Origin: Deinococcus ruber
GTDB lineage: Bacteria; Deinococcota; Deinococci; Deinococcales; Deinococcaceae
Length of the DNA stretch: 26,065 nucleotides
Assembly (NCBI RefSeq): GCF_014648095.1
Contig: NZ_BMQL01000061.1
Location: 1 to 26,065 of the forward strand
Reading direction: 5' to 3'
The notes beneath the pieces are model-generated. The model had not been told where the DNA came from. It saw only the letters and a program-made list of their open reading frames with translations, and did not search any database. The position numbers and the translations under genes were made by a program. Below are positions 22,320 to 26,065 of this stretch, one piece after another; position 1 is the first letter of the stretch; the number at the start of each line of letters is the position of its first letter.

Positions 22320-23009
22320 ATGCCCCACGCCCTGATTGTTCACGCCCACCCCGAAACTCACTCGTTCTGTGCTGCCCAGATGCGCGAAGCCGTCAGCACG
22401 CTGGAGACTCAGGGCTACACGGTGGAGGTCAGTGACCTTTATCAGATGAACTGGTCGCCTGCCCTCGGACGGGACGACTTTACTCATCCGCTCGAAGGCC
22501 ACTTTAAGCCCGGCCCGGAACAGGTTCGGGCTCACCAGCAGGGTACCTTCGCCCCAGATGTGGCAGCGGAGCTCGAGAAGCTGCTGCGGGCCGACCTGCT
22601 CGTCTTCTCGTTCCCGATGTGGTGGTTTTCACTGCCAGCCATCCTGAAAGGCTGGGTCGACCGCGTCTTTTCGATGGGCGTGGCGTATGGCGGTGGAGTC
22701 GGCACCTTCGATAAGGGCGGGTTCCGCGGACGGCGGGCGATGCTGCTCTTCACCACTGGAAGCCTGGAGGAGCACTTCGGTCCGGAGGCGCGTGACGGAG
22801 ATATGGATGTGATCCTCTTTCACATTCTGCACGGGATGTTCTGGTTTTGTGGATTCACTGCCCTGGAATCCGTGGTGAGCTTCGCACCGACCAGAGGGAC
22901 GCCCGAAACACGGGCGCAGCAACTCGAAGCGGTCAGAACCGCCTTCAGCACGTTGGATTCGCGTGCGGTCAGGTTTGGAAAAATATCCCGGCAAGTTGAG
23001 GAGTGGTAA
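22320..23009 (+). CDS. NAD(P)H:quinone oxidoreductase, flavodoxin-like fold, 229 aa
   Basis: HALIVHAHPETHSFCAAQ at residues 3-20 is the FMN/FAD phosphate loop of the NQO1/MdaB family; LLVFSFPMWWFSLPAILKGW (about 94-113) is its second signature, and GGGVGTFDKGGFRGRRAMLL the third. These enzymes reduce quinones by two electrons and protect against redox stress. Start at 22320, with AGAGG upstream, is preferred over the longer frame at 22290. The tail from about 205 is not conserved. It follows the tautomerase remnant on the same strand and may once have been co-transcribed. Confidence 0.87.
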   Translation: MPHALIVHAHPETHSFCAAQMREAVSTLETQGYTVEVSDLYQMNWSPALGRDDFTHPLEGHFKPGPEQVRAHQQGTFAPDVAAELEKLLRADLLVFSFPMWWFSLPAILKGWVDRVFSMGVAYGGGVGTFDKGGFRGRRAMLLFTTGSLEEHFGPEARDGDMDVILFHILHGMFWFCGFTALESVVSFAPTRGTPETRAQQLEAVRTAFSTLDSRAVRFGKISRQVEEW

Positions 23010-23064
23010 ACGGCGAGCTGAGTGGAGCATCGGTGGCTGCCGTCACCATATCCGGGACGAGAAA

Positions 23065-23172
23065 GGGTGCTGTCAGGTGATCCGGCAGGGTGGGTCAGTG
23101 AGTGGTCCCATGCCCTATGGCCACCGCTTCCCAGTCGGCATCGTCCAGCACGCAATGTGGCTGTACCACCGC
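23065..23172 (+). mobile_element. IS6-family insertion sequence, left-end fragment
   Basis: GGGTGCTGTCAGGTGATC at 23065 resembles an IS6-family end, and 45 bp later an ATG (23110) opens PYGHRFPVGIVQHAMWLYHR, the N-terminal signature of IS6-type transposases (family form close to YRGYRFPPEIISHAVWLYHRF). Homology stops abruptly after codon 21 at 23172, where the sequence of an unrelated gene begins. About 90% of the element is missing. The fragment lies in the same long open frame as the following gene only by chance. Confidence 0.7.
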
Positions 23173-23174
23173 GA

Positions 23175-23673
23175 GGCGTCTTCCTCGAGTTCGAAGAAGC
23201 GCAGGTTCAGCGACGTCTGCATCGACGCGCCGAGCAGAGCGGTCACTTCTGGATCGTCGTTCCTGCGCCGGAGCTTGAAGACTGGCGAGTATGAGCTCAG
23301 TTGCGTCGACAACCCGACAGCAGCGGAACTGCTGTGTTTGACGGAGTTGAGCGACGAGGAACTCCAAGCAGGCGACCTGGTCGACATCGTGCCGCATGCG
23401 GTTTGCCCGAAGGCGTGGCGCGTCAGCAACCAGGCGCTCGACATCTTGGTGCGTCAGGCGGAACAGGGCTTCAGGCCCGACGCACCCGTCATCCTCCCCT
23501 GGGTGGTTCCTCCGGATTTCTTTGACCGTGCCGGAGAGTTCGTCGTCAGTGAAGTGGTGTTCACGAGGGCAATCGCCCGTGAGCAGCGAAGTGCGCGGGA
23601 GACAGCGAACGCCACCATGCCGGGAAAAAGAGTGCTTACGCTCTCGAAGGTGCCGGAAGATCTGCCGTTCTGA
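23175..23673 (+). pseudogene. Unknown gene, 5'-truncated and frameshifted, PEDLPF tail
   Basis: Directly after the IS6 fragment, natural-looking protein runs in one frame, GVFLEFEEAQVQRRLHRRAE then HFWIVVPAPELEDWRV, to a TGA at 23292-23294. It then continues in the frame +1 (ELSCVDNPTAAELLCLTELS onward) to TGA at 23671-23673. In the second frame the first part would read as Ser/Arg-rich nonsense (EASSSSSKKRR), showing that the continuous 236-codon frame from 22963 is an artefact of a shift near 23285. The family is unknown. The end KVPEDLPF resembles SSB tails and the tail of the gene at 1223. Confidence 0.6.
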
Positions 23674-23795
23674 TCCGAAGCGGGGGCACAATGCGCTGAT
23701 TTCGGTCTCCCCCGTCTCCCGCGATACTTGTTCGAGGCACCCTCCTGAACCTCCTGTGCGGAAGGACGAAAGGCGGGTGCGTCATCAAGAGATGA

Positions 23796-23913
23796 TTATT
23801 GATCCCTGCGTAAATTCGGGACACCTTGCATACAGAGAGTAAGGGGGGCGGTTGGCTGCCATCGCGGGGGTACACCCCAATCACCTGTCCCCAACGTATG
23901 CAGGGATCAATAA
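23796..23913. mobile_element. 118-bp MITE-like element with 28-bp inverted ends
   Basis: The left end 23796-23823 begins TTATTGATCCCTGC and ends GGGACA; the right end 23886-23913 is its inverse with 6 mismatches in the inner half. The 62 bp between hold no gene. This is the form of a miniature element mobilised in trans, or of an IS shrunk by internal deletion. No convincing target duplication is visible. It lies 47 bp before the GNAT start and may influence its promoter. Confidence 0.65.
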
Positions 23914-23960
23914 CAGCAGACCCCCTACTTGTTGAGCGAACCACTAGACAACGGCGTGGC

Positions 23961-24971
23961 ATGATGGACGGCATGCCCGCTGTGGACCTGCGCCCGCTGA
24001 CCGACCACGACCTGCCCGCCCTCAGTGAGCTCCTGACCGCTCTTCACCCCGAGCAACCGCAGACAGCAGCATCGTTGAAGAACCGGCAAGCGTTTCTGAG
24101 CTCACTCGGTGAGCATCACGCCTGGACCCTGGGTTGGCACGGAAACTCGCTGGTTGGTGCGGTCGAAACCGCTGGTGATCACAACCACATCGGCAGTGGG
24201 CTGTTCTTTCTGAATGTCCGGGTCCACCCAGCGTGGCAGGATGACGAGGACGAACTGGCTGGGCAGTTGTTTCAACGCGGGGTGGAGACCTTGCGGCCCT
24301 TGCACCCCACCGGCCTGCGGACGCGTGTTCATGAACACTGGCCGGAGCTTGCGTTCTACCAGAACCATGGTTTCGAAGAACTTGAACGATCCTGGCACAG
24401 CACCCTGGACCTGAGCACCTTTGACCCGGGCGCCTTCGCCGCACGAACGCAGCGGGCACGGGCCACCGTTCAGCTGGCCACCCTCCGTGAGCTCGGCTGG
24501 ACGGGCTGGGATGATCACGAGGAATCAGAAGGCAGCGTGCTACACCGCTATTACACGCTGGTGGTCCAGCTCCTCGCATCGGTCCCATTTGCAGAGTCGG
24601 TCACACCCTGGCCTTTCAGCCACTGGCAACGGGTGATGCGCCAACGGGGCATGGAGCCTGACTGCGCGTGGGTGGCGGTGGCTCCAGATGGCCGCTGGGC
24701 TGGCCTGACGGAGCTGCATCCACCCGACACCGCCACCCCGGGGCGTGCGCACCAAGGCTTGACCGGCATCGTACCCGCCTGGCGTGGCCAAGGACTAGCC
24801 TGGGGTCTCAAGGTCGCAGCCACGGAATGGGCCAAGGCGCAAGAGTGGCAGACAATCGCCACAGTCAATCACACAGTGAACCGCGAAATGCTCGGCATCA
24901 ACGCTGCGATGGGCTTTGTCCGGGACCCTGCGGAACTGGTGCTCGGCCGAACATGGTCAGACCAAAACTGA
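23961..24971 (+). CDS. Tandem GNAT N-acetyltransferase, 336 aa
   Basis: Two GNAT halves are visible. The first starts VDLRPLTDHDLPALSELL and ends FYQNHGFEELERSWHSTLDL, with a poor acetyl-CoA loop. The second has TGIVPAWRGQGLAWGLK (WRGQGLA about 274-280, the pyrophosphate-binding R/Q-x-x-G-x-G/A loop) and TVNHTVNREMLGINAAMGF. Double-GNAT proteins of this size acetylate small amines or antibiotics; substrate unknown here. The start could be 23961, 23964 or 23973; none has a strong ribosome binding site. The 3' end overlaps the minus-strand frame of the next gene. Confidence 0.8.
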   Translation: MMDGMPAVDLRPLTDHDLPALSELLTALHPEQPQTAASLKNRQAFLSSLGEHHAWTLGWHGNSLVGAVETAGDHNHIGSGLFFLNVRVHPAWQDDEDELAGQLFQRGVETLRPLHPTGLRTRVHEHWPELAFYQNHGFEELERSWHSTLDLSTFDPGAFAARTQRARATVQLATLRELGWTGWDDHEESEGSVLHRYYTLVVQLLASVPFAESVTPWPFSHWQRVMRQRGMEPDCAWVAVAPDGRWAGLTELHPPDTATPGRAHQGLTGIVPAWRGQGLAWGLKVAATEWAKAQEWQTIATVNHTVNREMLGINAAMGFVRDPAELVLGRTWSDQN

Positions 24972-25813
24972 TCGTTCAGCGTGTCGTCAATCCGGCGTGA
25001 CTGCTCAACTGAGCAGTCAGGATGCTCCTTCAGAAGTGTCGTCTGGAACGGCAGTACAGGCACGACAAAATTGTAATACCGTTCCGGCTGACCTTTGCGG
25101 TCTTCACGAACCTGCCAGTACCAGCTGAAGCTCTCTCTCAGGGCATCTGGCGTTTGGATAGGTAGTTGTGTCGCCCGGCCCGAGCGGCTGAACGTAAACA
25201 TCTGACACAGGGAGATTACCTGCTGCTCAACGGGGCAATCAAACACGACCGTGTCACTCTCCCACACCAGATGCGGCGCTGGACTGTTCTCTTTGCTCGC
25301 ATACCGGACGGTGTACCTCGCGCAGACCAGCCGGATCTGCACGCGGAACGGCGCGCCCGCTGTCACCACGTGCTGATACTGCACTTCAGCGCTGTCCCCA
25401 AGCCGAATGACATTTCGATCGACGAAAAGGGCCGGAGGTGCTTCTCATTTGGCCGCGCGGCGCTCCTGAATCCTCCCGGTCAACGCCATGTAGCCCACCC
25501 AAATGAACAGCAGCATCAACGCCTCACCAACTCCCCACAACAGCACGTACAGCAACAATGCTGGCCCAGGCCCATTACGTGGCAGCGAGAACAGCACCGA
25601 GGTCCATGCGATCAGCAGCATCACAGACGGAATGATGCTCAGACCACACCCAACCCTGAACACGTTGATAGACAAACTGTCGATGACGCTGAAATCAGGT
25701 GTCAGCGTCATCTCGCCCGAGGACACCTCGTTATCTGCGGGAATGACTGGAGGGGGGCCGTACTGCGGACTCAGAGACCGCCATGGAAGTGAGGGTTCTG
25801 TCGAACGTGTCAT
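24869..25813 (-). pseudogene. Membrane protein gene interrupted by in-frame TGA
   Basis: From 25813, after TAGGAG, 122 codons run to a TGA at 25447-25445. Two hydrophobic segments are clear (about residues 51-77 and 84-112), followed by a basic GRIQERRAAK. The same frame goes on past the TGA without a break as EAPPALFVDRNVIRLGDSAE and a further 150 or so residues of beta-rich, soluble sequence (RVQIRLVCARYTVRY...SFSWYWQVRE...). So one protein with two membrane helices and a C-terminal beta domain is split by a single stop (K-TGA-E), most simply CGA to TGA. The last 30 or so codons overlap the GNAT gene antisense, so the true 3' end is uncertain. The family resembles DUF3592-like proteins only loosely. 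Confidence 0.6.
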
Positions 25814-26065
25814 CGCTCCTATGGTGGCACACGGTCGGCTTTCCGTTGACCGAATCTGCTTGTTGCATGAGCTTGACAGAAGGTATCAGTGGGTGCCTGT
25901 GCGAAACCACGTTTTGATACGATATCGAGTTCAATTCTCAATACAGAATATTGATAAGTAGCTAGCGGGGATAGATTGGTTCATATCGCGATACCCCAGT
26001 TGGCCCCACTGACGGCACAGCGAAGGTCATCCTTGTGTTCGAAATGTCGGGTCTTGAGATCGTGG

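Noticed and set aside
22963..23673. Single 236-residue protein
   Set aside because: Its middle is out-of-frame nonsense and its start is IS6 sequence; treated as an IS fragment plus a pseudogene.
24999..25018. GACTGCTCA-AC-TGAGCAGTC inverted repeat, similar to the arms of the 42-bp palindrome
   Set aside because: It lies inside the protein-like part of the minus-strand membrane-protein gene, has a short arm and no T-tract. The likeness to the 7374 palindrome covers about ten bases and may be chance.
25445..25447. TGA as a selenocysteine codon
   Set aside because: No SECIS-like hairpin was evident just downstream, the flanking protein is a membrane protein without redox motifs, and no sel genes are in the window.
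1..26065. CRISPR arrays, tRNA or rRNA genes
   Set aside because: No regularly spaced direct repeats, no tRNA cloverleaf with a TTCRA arm, and no rRNA-like sequence were seen by eye; tRNAscan and a CRISPR finder would settle it.

Overview
This GC-rich window reads like an accessory region of a Deinococcus-type chromosome, megaplasmid or plasmid. That assignment is inferred from protein flavour, codon use and IS content; no rRNA or taxonomic marker gene is present. It has one large intact catabolic operon set in a mosaic of small unknown genes, transposon remnants, unusual palindromes and decayed genes.

Left part (1-3650). Positions 1-1560 carry five small unknown genes. Three of them (536, 723, 984) follow the same module: a GGCCGC-N4-GCGGCC hairpin, then exactly 9 nt, then ATG. 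The fifth has a strong ribosome binding site and an SSB-like acidic DDDLPF tail. A lipoprotein gene (2116-1718) follows on the minus strand. Next comes a wrecked nitrate-assimilation locus: 5' fragments of nirB (minus) and a nasA/narB-type nitrate reductase (plus) diverge from an AT-rich spacer with a perfect 10-6-10 inverted repeat. The nasA fragment stops at an IS5-family element (2687-3583) with 20-bp terminal repeats and a doubly frameshifted transposase.

Middle part (3654-9564). A TetR regulator, a 29-bp palindromic operator, an NTF2-like protein and an epoxide-hydrolase-type alpha/beta hydrolase form a small divergent unit. A TMEM175-type potassium channel gene comes next. After it lie a perfect 42-bp palindrome (7374-7415), a strong terminator and a cluster of short-loop hairpins (7552-7847), then a small unknown gene and a frameshifted HRDC-domain remnant.

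Catabolic operon (9681-21739). A PAS-AraC regulator on the minus strand diverges from twelve plus-strand genes joined by 1- or 4-bp overlaps, except for one 3-bp gap. In order they encode: MmgE/PrpD, a two-subunit ThDP 2-oxoacid decarboxylase, PxpA, acyl-CoA dehydrogenase, class III CoA-transferase, CitE-type lyase, MaoC hydratase, aldehyde dehydrogenase, a PxpB-PxpC fusion, an SDR and a DAO-type FAD oxidase. Read as chemistry, this suggests ATP-driven opening of a lactam, oxidative removal of the amine, decarboxylation of the 2-oxoacid, oxidation of the aldehyde, CoA activation, desaturation, hydration and C-C cleavage. A methylsuccinyl/mesaconyl/citramalyl-CoA type route would fit. I know of no described pathway with this gene set, and the substrate is inferred, not shown.

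Right part (21740-26065). A frameshifted tautomerase gene, an intact NAD(P)H:quinone oxidoreductase and an IS6-family fragment fused to a frameshifted gene ending in PEDLPF come first. A 118-bp MITE-like element, a tandem GNAT acetyltransferase and a minus-strand membrane-protein gene broken by an in-frame TGA follow. In 25814-26065 I see only AT-richer sequence that may hold the promoter of that last gene. Many genes outside the operon are broken while all twelve operon genes are intact, which suggests the operon is under selection in a region otherwise decaying.
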